A DNA stretch of 13,098 bases. Origin: an uncultured Methanobrevibacter sp. Its GTDB lineage: Archaea > Methanobacteriota > Methanobacteria > Methanobacteriales > Methanobacteriaceae. Where the stretch lies: NCBI GenBank assembly GCA_902783085.1, contig CACZPT010000086.1, forward strand, positions 1 through 13,098, read 5' to 3'. The notes beneath the pieces were generated by a model. It did not search any database. It had not been told where the DNA came from and saw only the letters and a program-made list of their open reading frames with translations. The position numbers and the translations under genes are program-made. This document shows, in pieces, positions 5,597 through 12,119 of the stretch; the stretch's first letter is position 1, and each line of letters starts with the position of its first letter.

Positions 5597-5684
5597 GTTT
5601 TATAACCCCTAATATCAATATTTAATATATTAACTATTAGACTTAGTAAATATATAATCTTTAATACAAATTTTAAATGATAAA
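5597..5684. promoter_or_regulatory. Divergent promoter region, HEAT gene / Lhr helicase
   Basis: The perfect palindrome TTAATATATTAA (5622-5633) can act as a TATA box in either direction and suits the minus-strand HEAT gene. AAATATATAATC (5648-5659) is centred about 32 bp before the helicase ATG and suits that gene, giving a very short or absent leader. No operator is evident. Confidence 0.45.
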
Positions 5685-8282
5685 ATGATACATGAGCAGA
5701 CAAAAAGTTATTCAAAAAAAGAAATTTATAAAACTCTTAACCCATTAGTTAGAAAATGGTTTGATAGTAAATTTGATGATTTTACACCCGCTCAAAAAAA
5801 ATCAATTGTTGAAATTCATAAGAATAAAAATATCTTAGTATCCTCACCCACAGGTTCTGGAAAAACATTAACTGCTTTTTTATCTATTATAAGTCATCTA
5901 ACAACACTTTCACAAAAAGATGAACTTGAAGATAAAGTTTATTGTATTTATATATCTCCACTTAAAGCATTGGATAATGATATTGAAAAAAATTTAGATG
6001 AACCACTGCGAGAAATAGAAAAAATAGCTGGCAAAAAATTAAATATAAGAAAAGCCGTAAGAACTGGAGATACAAGTCAATATCAACGACAAAAAATGCT
6101 TAAAACACCACCGCACATCTTAATTACAACTCCAGAAACATTATCAATATTGCTTGTCGCCCCCAAATTTAGGGAAAAATTAAGCAATGTGAAATATGTT
6201 ATTATTGATGAAATTCATTCTCTTGCAGAAAATAAAAGGGGAGTGCATTTAAGTTTATCTCTTGAACGCCTTCAACATTTGATTGGCCCATATACAAGAA
6301 TTGGACTATCTGCGACTGTAAGTCCTCTTGATGAAGTTGCACGATTTTTGGTCGGATATGAATATGGCATTGAAAGAGATTGTGAAATAGTTAATATAAA
6401 TTACCTAAAAGAGTTAGATATGGAAGTAATGTGTCCAGTTAGTGATATTACTATTGCTGATGAGGAAGATACACGTTTAGGAATGTATAATTTACTAGAT
6501 GATTTAATTCAGGAAAATAAAACAACATTGGTTTTTACAAATACCCGTAGTGGAACTGAGAGATTTGTTTATAATCTTAAAAAAATGTTTCCGATGAACT
6601 ATAATAATGAAAATATCATGGCCCATCATTCATCACTATCAAAAGAAGTTAGACTCAACACAGAAAATAAATTAAAAGACGGGAAACTTAAAGCAGTTAT
6701 ATCATCAACTTCACTTGAGTTGGGAATTGATATTGGATATATTGATTTAGTTGTTCTGATTAACTCACCAAAATCCGTTTCTAGAGCCCTTCAAAGAATT
6801 GGAAGAAGTGGGCATAAATTACATGAAAAATCAAAAGGTAAAATCATTGTAACTAACAGAGATGATTTGGTAGAATGTTCAGTTCTTTTAAAAAATGCAA
6901 AAGAAGGTAAAATTGATAGGATACAAATTCCTAAAAACTGTCTGGATGTGTTAGCACAGCATATTTATGGAATGAGTATTGAAAATCCGTGGGATATCGA
7001 TTATGCTTATGATATAATTAGAAAGAGTTACTGTTATAAAAATCTCACTAGAGACGATTATGAAGATGTTTTGAGTTATATGGCTGGAGAATATCCCCAA
7101 TTAGAAGAAAGATATGTTTATGCAAAAATTTGGATTAATTATGATGAAAATACCTTTGGTAAACGAGGAAAATTAGCTAGAATGCTTTATTCGACAAATA
7201 TTGGAACAATACCTGACAGTTCTGGTGTTTTAGTAAAATGTGATGGGGATACAGTCGGTAAAATTGAAGCTGAATTTATGGAAAGGCTGAAAAAAGGAGA
7301 TACCTTTGTTTTAGGTGGGAATACTTATCGATTCAATTATGGTAAAGGAATGACAATTAATGTATCTCCATCGAGTGGACCTCCAACAATACCTTCATGG
7401 TTTTCACAACAACTCCCATTATCTTTTGATTTAGCTATGGATATTCAACGTTTTAGAGCATTAATGGACTCAAGATTCCAATATAGGAGAACAAAAGAGC
7501 AGATAATGGAATTTATTTATGATTATTTATATGTTGATGATTTTGCAGCCAATTCAATTTATGAATATTTTGTAGAGCAATTTAAGTATGCTCATATTCC
7601 AAGCAATAGAAAAATGTTAATTGAATATTACCGTGGTTTTGGTGACAGACGCTTTGTAATATTTCATAGTTTGTTTGGAAGAAAGGTAAATGATGCACTC
7701 TCTAGAGCAGTAGCTTATTTGGTGGCAAGAAGATACAATATGAATGTTACCATATCTATATCCGACAATGGATTTTACTTAAGTTCAGATAGTAAAATTG
7801 GAGGTCTTGAATCATTTAACCAATTAAACTCTGAAAACTTCAAACCAATACTTACACAATCATTAGAAAAAACAGAAACATTAGCTAGTCGATTTAGGCA
7901 CTGTGCAGGCAGATCATTAATGACACTTAGACGATACAAAGGTGAATCCAAATCAGTTGGCCGCCAACAAGTAAGGAGCAAAATATTATTAAAATTCGTC
8001 CAGGAAATGGATGAAAATTTCTCAATACTCAAAGAAGCTAAAAGAGAAGCACTTGAAGATTATATGGATGTGAATAATGCCCTAAAAGTAATTGAAATGA
8101 TTGAAAATGAAGAAATGGAAATTAAAACTATAAATACGGTTATTCCCAGCCCATTTGCATTTAATCTTGTTTCACAAGGATATCTTGATGTTTTAAATCA
8201 AAATGATAAAGGGGAATTTACAAAAAGGATGCACAAAGCAATATTAGACCAAATTAAGGACAAATTATCAGACTTATATTAA
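5685..8282 (+). CDS. Lhr-family superfamily-2 ATP-dependent helicase (Lhr core)
   Basis: An 865-residue helicase with the full SF2 set: TPAQ at 34-37, motif I SSPTGSGKT (53-61), DEIH (175-178), LSATVSP (208-214), a second RecA domain with TLVFTNTRSGTERF and SSTSLELGIDIG, and motif VI QRIGRSGH (370-377). A winged-helix and Lhr-core C-terminal half follows, including the conserved SSGPPTIPSWFSQQLPLSFD and later FRHCAGRSLMTLRR. Length and layout match archaeal Lhr-core proteins (aLhr type). These unwind or anneal DNA and RNA-DNA hybrids and are linked to repair of stalled replication or to RNA handling; the exact role in methanogens is open. The long C-terminal extension of bacterial Lhr is absent, as usual in archaea. 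There is no strong ribosome binding site, so it is probably leaderless. Confidence 0.9.
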   Translation: MIHEQTKSYSKKEIYKTLNPLVRKWFDSKFDDFTPAQKKSIVEIHKNKNILVSSPTGSGKTLTAFLSIISHLTTLSQKDELEDKVYCIYISPLKALDNDIEKNLDEPLREIEKIAGKKLNIRKAVRTGDTSQYQRQKMLKTPPHILITTPETLSILLVAPKFREKLSNVKYVIIDEIHSLAENKRGVHLSLSLERLQHLIGPYTRIGLSATVSPLDEVARFLVGYEYGIERDCEIVNINYLKELDMEVMCPVSDITIADEEDTRLGMYNLLDDLIQENKTTLVFTNTRSGTERFVYNLKKMFPMNYNNENIMAHHSSLSKEVRLNTENKLKDGKLKAVISSTSLELGIDIGYIDLVVLINSPKSVSRALQRIGRSGHKLHEKSKGKIIVTNRDDLVECSVLLKNAKEGKIDRIQIPKNCLDVLAQHIYGMSIENPWDIDYAYDIIRKSYCYKNLTRDDYEDVLSYMAGEYPQLEERYVYAKIWINYDENTFGKRGKLARMLYSTNIGTIPDSSGVLVKCDGDTVGKIEAEFMERLKKGDTFVLGGNTYRFNYGKGMTINVSPSSGPPTIPSWFSQQLPLSFDLAMDIQRFRALMDSRFQYRRTKEQIMEFIYDYLYVDDFAANSIYEYFVEQFKYAHIPSNRKMLIEYYRGFGDRRFVIFHSLFGRKVNDALSRAVAYLVARRYNMNVTISISDNGFYLSSDSKIGGLESFNQLNSENFKPILTQSLEKTETLASRFRHCAGRSLMTLRRYKGESKSVGRQQVRSKILLKFVQEMDENFSILKEAKREALEDYMDVNNALKVIEMIENEEMEIKTINTVIPSPFAFNLVSQGYLDVLNQNDKGEFTKRMHKAILDQIKDKLSDLY

Positions 8283-8396
8283 AAAAATCGAAAACATAAA
8301 CAAAATAATACAAAAATGTATATTTAATATAAAAAGATATATGTAATCTAGAAAGAATAATTAACAAAATCAATATAAAATACTAAAGTGATTATC
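8283..8396 (+). promoter_or_regulatory. Promoter region and ribosome binding site of the tandem membrane-protein genes
   Basis: An AT-rich spacer with TATA-like sequence at about 8316-8340 (TATATTTAATATAAAA and AGATATATG). GTGAT (8388-8392) is a partial match to the archaeal Shine-Dalgarno GGTGAT and sets the start at the ATG at 8397 rather than at the GTG itself. Confidence 0.4.
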
Positions 8397-8768
8397 ATGA
8401 CAAAATGGAAAGCTGTATTTAGTGGATTTATACTCACAGTTCTTGTTAGATGTTTTTTACCACATTATGAATTTATAGGATTACTTATAATCGGATTTCT
8501 AGTAGGTTACATGGCTCACGATGGAATTTTATCAGGATTCTGGAACGCCACAGTTTCCGGAGCTTTAGGAACAATAATCTGTTCAATTTTATTCATATTA
8601 GTTGTAACATTTGGTGGAAGTTACATGGGACTGTTTGGAGGTCTTAACGGATTCACAGTGTCCGGAACAATAAGTTTACTTGCTATAATAGACCAATTAA
8701 TATCCTATGGAATTACCATGGGAATTACAGGTGCTGTTGGAGGAGCACTCTCTTCTAAAAAGAGTTGA
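8397..8768 (+). CDS. Small integral membrane protein, DUF5518-like (first of a tandem pair)
   Basis: The 123-residue protein is almost wholly membrane-embedded, with about four hydrophobic segments: residues 5-20, 26-42, 52-74 and 93-118. It has glycine-rich ends (GITGAVGGALSSKKS). The opening TKWKAVFSGFILTVL and the following GLLIIGFLVGYMA resemble DUF5518, a family of unknown function frequent in Methanobacteriales; the assignment is by eye. I chose the ATG at 8397 because GTGATT just upstream looks like the Shine-Dalgarno site. It is the first gene of a two-gene unit: the next gene starts 5 bp after its TGA. The function is unknown. Confidence 0.7.
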   Translation: MTKWKAVFSGFILTVLVRCFLPHYEFIGLLIIGFLVGYMAHDGILSGFWNATVSGALGTIICSILFILVVTFGGSYMGLFGGLNGFTVSGTISLLAIIDQLISYGITMGITGAVGGALSSKKS

Positions 8769-8773
8769 TAAAT

Positions 8774-9187
8774 ATGGATTTAATACATGATATCAATTGG
8801 AAATCACTAATTATCGGTTCTGCTATTTCAACAATAATATTTATTATTGCTTCAAACGGCCACCAGGCGTTATATGCTGCAACATCAATAGGATTAATAT
8901 ATGTTGGATATAAATCTGAAAGTATTAAAAAAGGAGCAATACTTGGAGCAGTAGCTTCATTACCATTAGTTTATTTAGGAATAAATGGTGCTTTTGATAG
9001 TATAACAAACAATGGGCTTGGTGCAAACAATACCCAAATCATAATGTCAATATTACTACTATTAGTTGGTTCATTAATTGGAGGAATTGGTGGTTTAGGT
9101 TATAAAAACAATATGAAAACCCTCAAAGAAAAAGAACGTAAAGGAAAAATTGGTAAAAATAAAAAGAAAAAGAAAAATAAAAAATAA
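8774..9187 (+). CDS. Small integral membrane protein, DUF5518-like, with poly-lysine tail (second of the pair)
   Basis: A 137-residue protein with about four membrane segments (roughly 11-27, 32-45, 55-71 and 86-107) and a basic cytoplasmic tail of about 25 residues ending GKIGKNKKKKKNKK. Its first half parallels the upstream gene: WKSLIIGS against WKAVFSGF, then GLIYVGY against GFLVGYM, then a short soluble turn and another hydrophobic helix. They are probably tandem paralogues. The ribosome binding site GAGTTGAT (8762-8769) overlaps the upstream TGA, implying translational coupling; the ATG at 8774 is preferred over the TTG at 8765. The tail could bind nucleic acid, acidic lipid or a partner, but that is speculation. 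It is convergent with purP with a 2-bp gap. Confidence 0.7.
   Translation: MDLIHDINWKSLIIGSAISTIIFIIASNGHQALYAATSIGLIYVGYKSESIKKGAILGAVASLPLVYLGINGAFDSITNNGLGANNTQIIMSILLLLVGSLIGGIGGLGYKNNMKTLKEKERKGKIGKNKKKKKNKK
9155..9186 (-). terminator. T-rich terminator of purP on the strand opposite a poly-lysine tail
   Basis: The A-runs that encode the lysine tail of the preceding gene form, on the minus strand, several T4-T6 tracts beginning 3 nt past the purP stop. Successive U-tracts are a typical archaeal terminator. Confidence 0.5.
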
Positions 9188-9189
9188 AT

Positions 9190-10281
9190 TTATGTGATTA
9201 TTTTTTCTAATTCATCTTTTTCAATTCCGTTTTTAATTTCTAAAGCAATTCTTCTACCCATACTCATTGGTTTACCATAAGTTAAGTATGAATAAGGAGA
9301 ACCATCCATAAATGTGTTAGTTCCGCCATCAGTTCTAGCACTGATTTCAAAACAAATTACTTCTAAATTATCGTTAACTAATGTTTGCATACAAAATGGA
9401 CCGTTTAAACCTGGTTGAACAAGTTTTTTAGCACTTTCAACTAATTTATCAGCTATGTCAAACACCTGTGGAAGTAAAGATTCTCTTATTACAGCAGGAT
9501 GGTTACCAGTTACAACATAAGATGGGCTTAAATCAATGTCCAATTGATCTTTTGCAGGCATTCTTACAAAACCATCAATACTTGATTCATATCTTGTATC
9601 CATACCCATTAATTCAACTTTATCTTCTAAAGCAGAGTAGAAGTAATGTATACAATAATTACAACCTGAAACATATTCTTCAATGTGTGCATTAGCTACA
9701 TCAGAATCGTCTAACCATCCACGTGATTTCATAGCTTCAATTTTGGAGTCAAACTCTTCAGGAGATGATGCTACAAAGTAACCTCTTCCACCCCTTGCAC
9801 CAGGGAATTTAACCATAACTGGTCTGTCAATTTGTGACGGATTATCATATTTAAAAGGAATTCTAACATCACCTTCAACAAGTAATGCTCTTTCTTTATC
9901 TCTTTCCGCCTCCCATCTCAATACATCCCGGTTTCCAAACATAGGGACAACAAATTTATCTTCAACATTATCTAAACCTGCATATGCCACAAATGAACCA
10001 TGTGGAACTACTATAGCATTCATGTCTCTTAGTTGTTGTTGAACTTCCTCATTAACAATATCTTTAAATTCATCGACAACTATACATGTATCAGCAACAC
10101 CAAATCTTTCATACGGAACTTCTCTACCTTTTTCACAAACAATAGCTGTTTTAAAGCCTTCTTCTTTTGCTCCTTGTAAAATATGTAAAGATGTATGGCT
10201 TCCTAAAGTAGCAATAGTTATTTCATCTTTATCATATTTACTTAAAATCTCCAAAATATCTTGCTTTTTTACTTCTCCCAT
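9190..10281 (-). CDS. purP: FAICAR synthetase PurP (formate-dependent)
   Basis: PurP joins formate to AICAR using ATP, giving FAICAR in the penultimate step of archaeal IMP synthesis. It replaces the folate-dependent bacterial PurH step, which suits methanogens that use methanopterin. The 363 residues match the family length. The N-terminal domain shows ATLGSHTSLHILQGAKEEGF (24-43). PHGSFVAYAG is at 93-102. The ATP-grasp part shows KFPGARGGRGYF (158-169), HIEEYVSGCNYCIHYFYS (199-216) and FEISARTDGGTN (311-322), with metal/ATP-binding Glu312. I chose the ATG at 10281 because GAGGATTGAT just upstream is the ribosome binding site; the TTG at 10290 lies inside it. A TATA box lies at 10312-10323. 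Confidence 0.95.
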   Translation of the reverse strand: MGEVKKQDILEILSKYDKDEITIATLGSHTSLHILQGAKEEGFKTAIVCEKGREVPYERFGVADTCIVVDEFKDIVNEEVQQQLRDMNAIVVPHGSFVAYAGLDNVEDKFVVPMFGNRDVLRWEAERDKERALLVEGDVRIPFKYDNPSQIDRPVMVKFPGARGGRGYFVASSPEEFDSKIEAMKSRGWLDDSDVANAHIEEYVSGCNYCIHYFYSALEDKVELMGMDTRYESSIDGFVRMPAKDQLDIDLSPSYVVTGNHPAVIRESLLPQVFDIADKLVESAKKLVQPGLNGPFCMQTLVNDNLEVICFEISARTDGGTNTFMDGSPYSYLTYGKPMSMGRRIALEIKNGIEKDELEKIIT

Positions 10282-10311
10282 AATTATCAATCCTCGAAGA
10301 TAGTTAATATT

Positions 10312-10323
10312 ATTTATATAAAT
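10312..10323. promoter_or_regulatory. Palindromic TATA box, purP promoter
   Basis: ATTTATATAAAT is a perfect palindrome about 31-42 bp upstream of the purP ATG on the minus strand, leaving room for a short leader with its ribosome binding site. Its symmetry would also allow plus-strand initiation. Confidence 0.5.
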
Positions 10324-10373
10324 ATGAATTAATAACTGTTTTTATTTGATAATAGTTAAAAAGGATAATAAAC

Positions 10374-10413
10374 AAATATATATTAAAAACATTCTTTTTA
10401 ATCAAATGAGGAG
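10374..10413 (+). promoter_or_regulatory. TATA box and ribosome binding site of the phosphodiesterase-rlmE unit
   Basis: AAATATATATTAAA (10374-10387) predicts transcription from about 10406. GAGGAG (10408-10413) lies 5 nt before the ATG at 10419. The leader is therefore very short. Confidence 0.55.
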
Positions 10414-10418
10414 ATTAA

Positions 10419-10949
10419 ATGCTAATAGGATTAATTTCGGACACACATATTCCAGATAGAGCTAGAGAAATTCCTGAAAAAGTATTGACATCATTTAAAA
10501 ATGTAGATTTAATAATTCATGCAGGAGATTTAACTACAACTGAAGTAATTGATGAATTAGAAAAAATAGCCCCTGTAATAGCAGTTCAAGGAAATATGGA
10601 TAGAGTTGCACATATTGATTTACCAAAAGCAAAAGTTATCACTGTAGAAGAGATAAAAATTGGAATAGCACATGGTGAAGTCTATCCAAGAGCAGATACA
10701 CAACAGCTATTATATTTAGCCAGACAATTAGATGTGAATATTTTAGTTACAGGACATTCCCATCAACCCAAAATAGAACAAGTTGAAGATGTTTTACTTT
10801 TAAATCCTGGAAGTCCCATTGTACCTAGACTTGCAGATAGAACAGTAATGTTACTTGAAATTAATAATAAAAATATTGATGTTGAAATAATTAAAATCGG
10901 TGCACCAGTATGTAGTGCACTTGACTTTGACCAATATCCGAGGGATTAA
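10419..10949 (+). CDS. MJ0936/YfcE-family metallophosphoesterase
   Basis: A 176-residue calcineurin-like phosphoesterase with all the metal ligands of the YfcE/MJ0936 type: Asp8 and His10 (SDTHIP), Asp37 (HAGDL), Asn59 (GNMD), His85 (IAHGE), and His113 and His115 (GHSHQP). Family members hydrolyse phosphodiesters such as model substrates or cyclic nucleotides using Mn2+ or Ni2+; the physiological substrate is usually unknown. It is a cytoplasmic protein of full family length. A clear ribosome binding site GAGGAG fixes the start. It is the first gene of an operon with rlmE, which starts 1 bp after its stop. The pairing may be just operon packing, since no functional link is evident from sequence. 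Confidence 0.92.
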   Translation: MLIGLISDTHIPDRAREIPEKVLTSFKNVDLIIHAGDLTTTEVIDELEKIAPVIAVQGNMDRVAHIDLPKAKVITVEEIKIGIAHGEVYPRADTQQLLYLARQLDVNILVTGHSHQPKIEQVEDVLLLNPGSPIVPRLADRTVMLLEINNKNIDVEIIKIGAPVCSALDFDQYPRD

Positions 10950-10950
10950 A

Positions 10951-11586
10951 ATGGGCAGTAGATGGCAAATGGAAAGAAAAAAAGATCCATATTATAAAAG
11001 AGCTAAAGAAGAGGAATATCGTTCAAGAGCATCCTATAAACTTAAACAACTAGATAAGAAATTTAAAATAATAAAACAGGACAACACTGTTGTTGATTTA
11101 GGTGCTGCTCCAGGAGGATGGTCACAGGTAGCACTTGAAAAAGTTGGTGAAGAAGGAATTGTAGTTGGTGTTGACCTAAATCGTATAAAAGCACTTCCGG
11201 ATGAGAATTATTATAGAATCAGAGGAGATTTCACAACAAAAGAAGTTCAAGACAAAATAATAAGAGTAATTGGCGGAAAAGCAAAAGTTGTTATGAGTGA
11301 TGCATCTCCAGAATTATGTGGAATTAAGAACTTAGACCAACTAAGATCAATAGATTTAACAAATACAGTTATTGGAATAGCAGATAATATTTTAGAACAA
11401 AAAGGAAATCTTGTTATGAAAGTATTTCAAGGTCCAGAATATAAAAATATGTTAGATGACCTTAAAAAGAAATTTAGACAAGTTAAAACAACAAAACCCC
11501 CTTCTTCACGTAAAAAAAGTTCTGAAATGTATGTTGTGGGATTAGGTTATAAACATAAAGTAAAAATAAAAAAAGAAAAAAATTAA
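10951..11586 (+). CDS. rlmE: 23S rRNA (uridine) 2'-O-methyltransferase RlmE/FtsJ
   Basis: A SAM-dependent methyltransferase that methylates the 2'-OH of a uridine in the peptidyl-transferase region of 23S rRNA. The 211 residues show the FtsJ signature: RSRASYKLKQLD (25-35), SAM motif I VVDLGAAPGGWSQV (47-60), acidic residue Asp75 in VGVDLN, and the K-D-K-E catalytic set Lys30, Asp117 (MSDASPE), Lys157 (LVMKVFQG) and Glu192 (SSEMYVVG). I chose the ATG at 10951 because MGSRWQMERKKDPYYKRA is the usual archaeal N-terminus and GAGGGAT (10940-10946) is its ribosome binding site. The frame is open back to 10900, but that part only overlaps the phosphodiesterase. The basic C-terminus (KVKIKKEKN) is lysine-rich. 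The stop overlaps the convergent gene in TTAA. Confidence 0.95.
   Translation: MGSRWQMERKKDPYYKRAKEEEYRSRASYKLKQLDKKFKIIKQDNTVVDLGAAPGGWSQVALEKVGEEGIVVGVDLNRIKALPDENYYRIRGDFTTKEVQDKIIRVIGGKAKVVMSDASPELCGIKNLDQLRSIDLTNTVIGIADNILEQKGNLVMKVFQGPEYKNMLDDLKKKFRQVKTTKPPSSRKKSSEMYVVGLGYKHKVKIKKEKN
11560..11582 (-). terminator. T-rich terminator of the coiled-coil membrane protein, opposite the rlmE 3' end
   Basis: Immediately past the minus-strand stop, the complement of the rlmE tail gives two T7 tracts (11582-11576 and 11574-11568) followed by T5, a strong archaeal U-tract terminator. In the plus direction rlmE has only T5 at 11619-11623. Confidence 0.55.
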
Positions 11587-11999
11587 AGATTTTCAAAGGC
11601 TTCACGAGCCGCTTGAAGTTTTTGTTTTGCAAATTCAATTCTGCTGTCAACTTCATTAGACGGTTTGCCCGAATCTAGAGCTGATTGGACATTATCAATC
11701 GCTGCTGATGCTCTCGTTAATTCCAAACTAGCATTATTATATCTTTGCAAATCACTAACAGAAGTAGAATAAGTATCTCTAACCGAATTAAACTGTGATT
11801 CTAATTGAGAATATTCTGATCTGAGTTCTGCGAGAGTGTCATACTGATTACCAGACGATATCTGATTTGTAATAGATTCATTAACAATACTGAATCCAAC
11901 ATATGCAACAACAATAATAGTTGAAACAATCATGATAATTCCAACAACAGAAATTAACATAGAAGTAGATTTAAATAAGCTCAATCTTGATTTTCTCAT
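11583..11999 (-). CDS. Small single-TM protein with coiled-coil domain, unknown function
   Basis: 138 residues. A basic N-terminus (MRKSRLSLFK) leads into one membrane segment at about 13-36 (MLISVVGIIMIVSTIIVVAY). The rest is a long, polar helical region with heptad-like spacing (LAELRSEYSQLESQF, then SVSDLQRYNNASLELTRAS, then IEFAKQKLQAAREAFENL), likely a coiled coil outside the membrane. The positive-inside rule puts the N-terminus in the cytoplasm. I do not recognise the family; an envelope or surface structural role is possible. GAGGGT (12004-12009) is the ribosome binding site before the ATG at 11999. It is divergent from mcm. Confidence 0.7.
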   Translation of the reverse strand: MRKSRLSLFKSTSMLISVVGIIMIVSTIIVVAYVGFSIVNESITNQISSGNQYDTLAELRSEYSQLESQFNSVRDTYSTSVSDLQRYNNASLELTRASAAIDNVQSALDSGKPSNEVDSRIEFAKQKLQAAREAFENL

Positions 12000-12119
12000 A
12001 ATACCCTCATTTAAGTATAAATCATTTTATTATTATATTGATTTTAATATATAATTTTTACTTATATTTGCTAATTACCCATTATTTTTTTATGTAAGAA
12101 AATTATAATAAATATAATA
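12000..12119. promoter_or_regulatory. Divergent promoter region, coiled-coil protein / mcm
   Basis: A 120-bp AT-rich spacer. On the minus strand, AATTATATATTAAAA (about 12042-12056) is a fitting TATA box for the coiled-coil gene. For mcm, the stretch at 12084-12093 (TTTTTTTAT) is at the distance for a leaderless start, and CTTATATTT (12061-12069) is an alternative. No Shine-Dalgarno site is present before mcm. I see no origin-type repeats. Confidence 0.4.

Noticed and set aside
7775..8032. Open minus-strand frame of 85 codons
   Set aside because: Antisense to the conserved C-terminal region of the Lhr-type helicase; no ribosome binding site or recognisable domain.
9468..9695. Open plus-strand frame of 75 codons
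   Set aside because: Antisense to conserved purP sequence; composition is not protein-like and there is no promoter.
10900..10950. Upstream extension of the rlmE frame
   Set aside because: It overlaps the end of the phosphodiesterase gene. The archaeal RlmE N-terminus begins at the ATG at 10951 with its own ribosome binding site.
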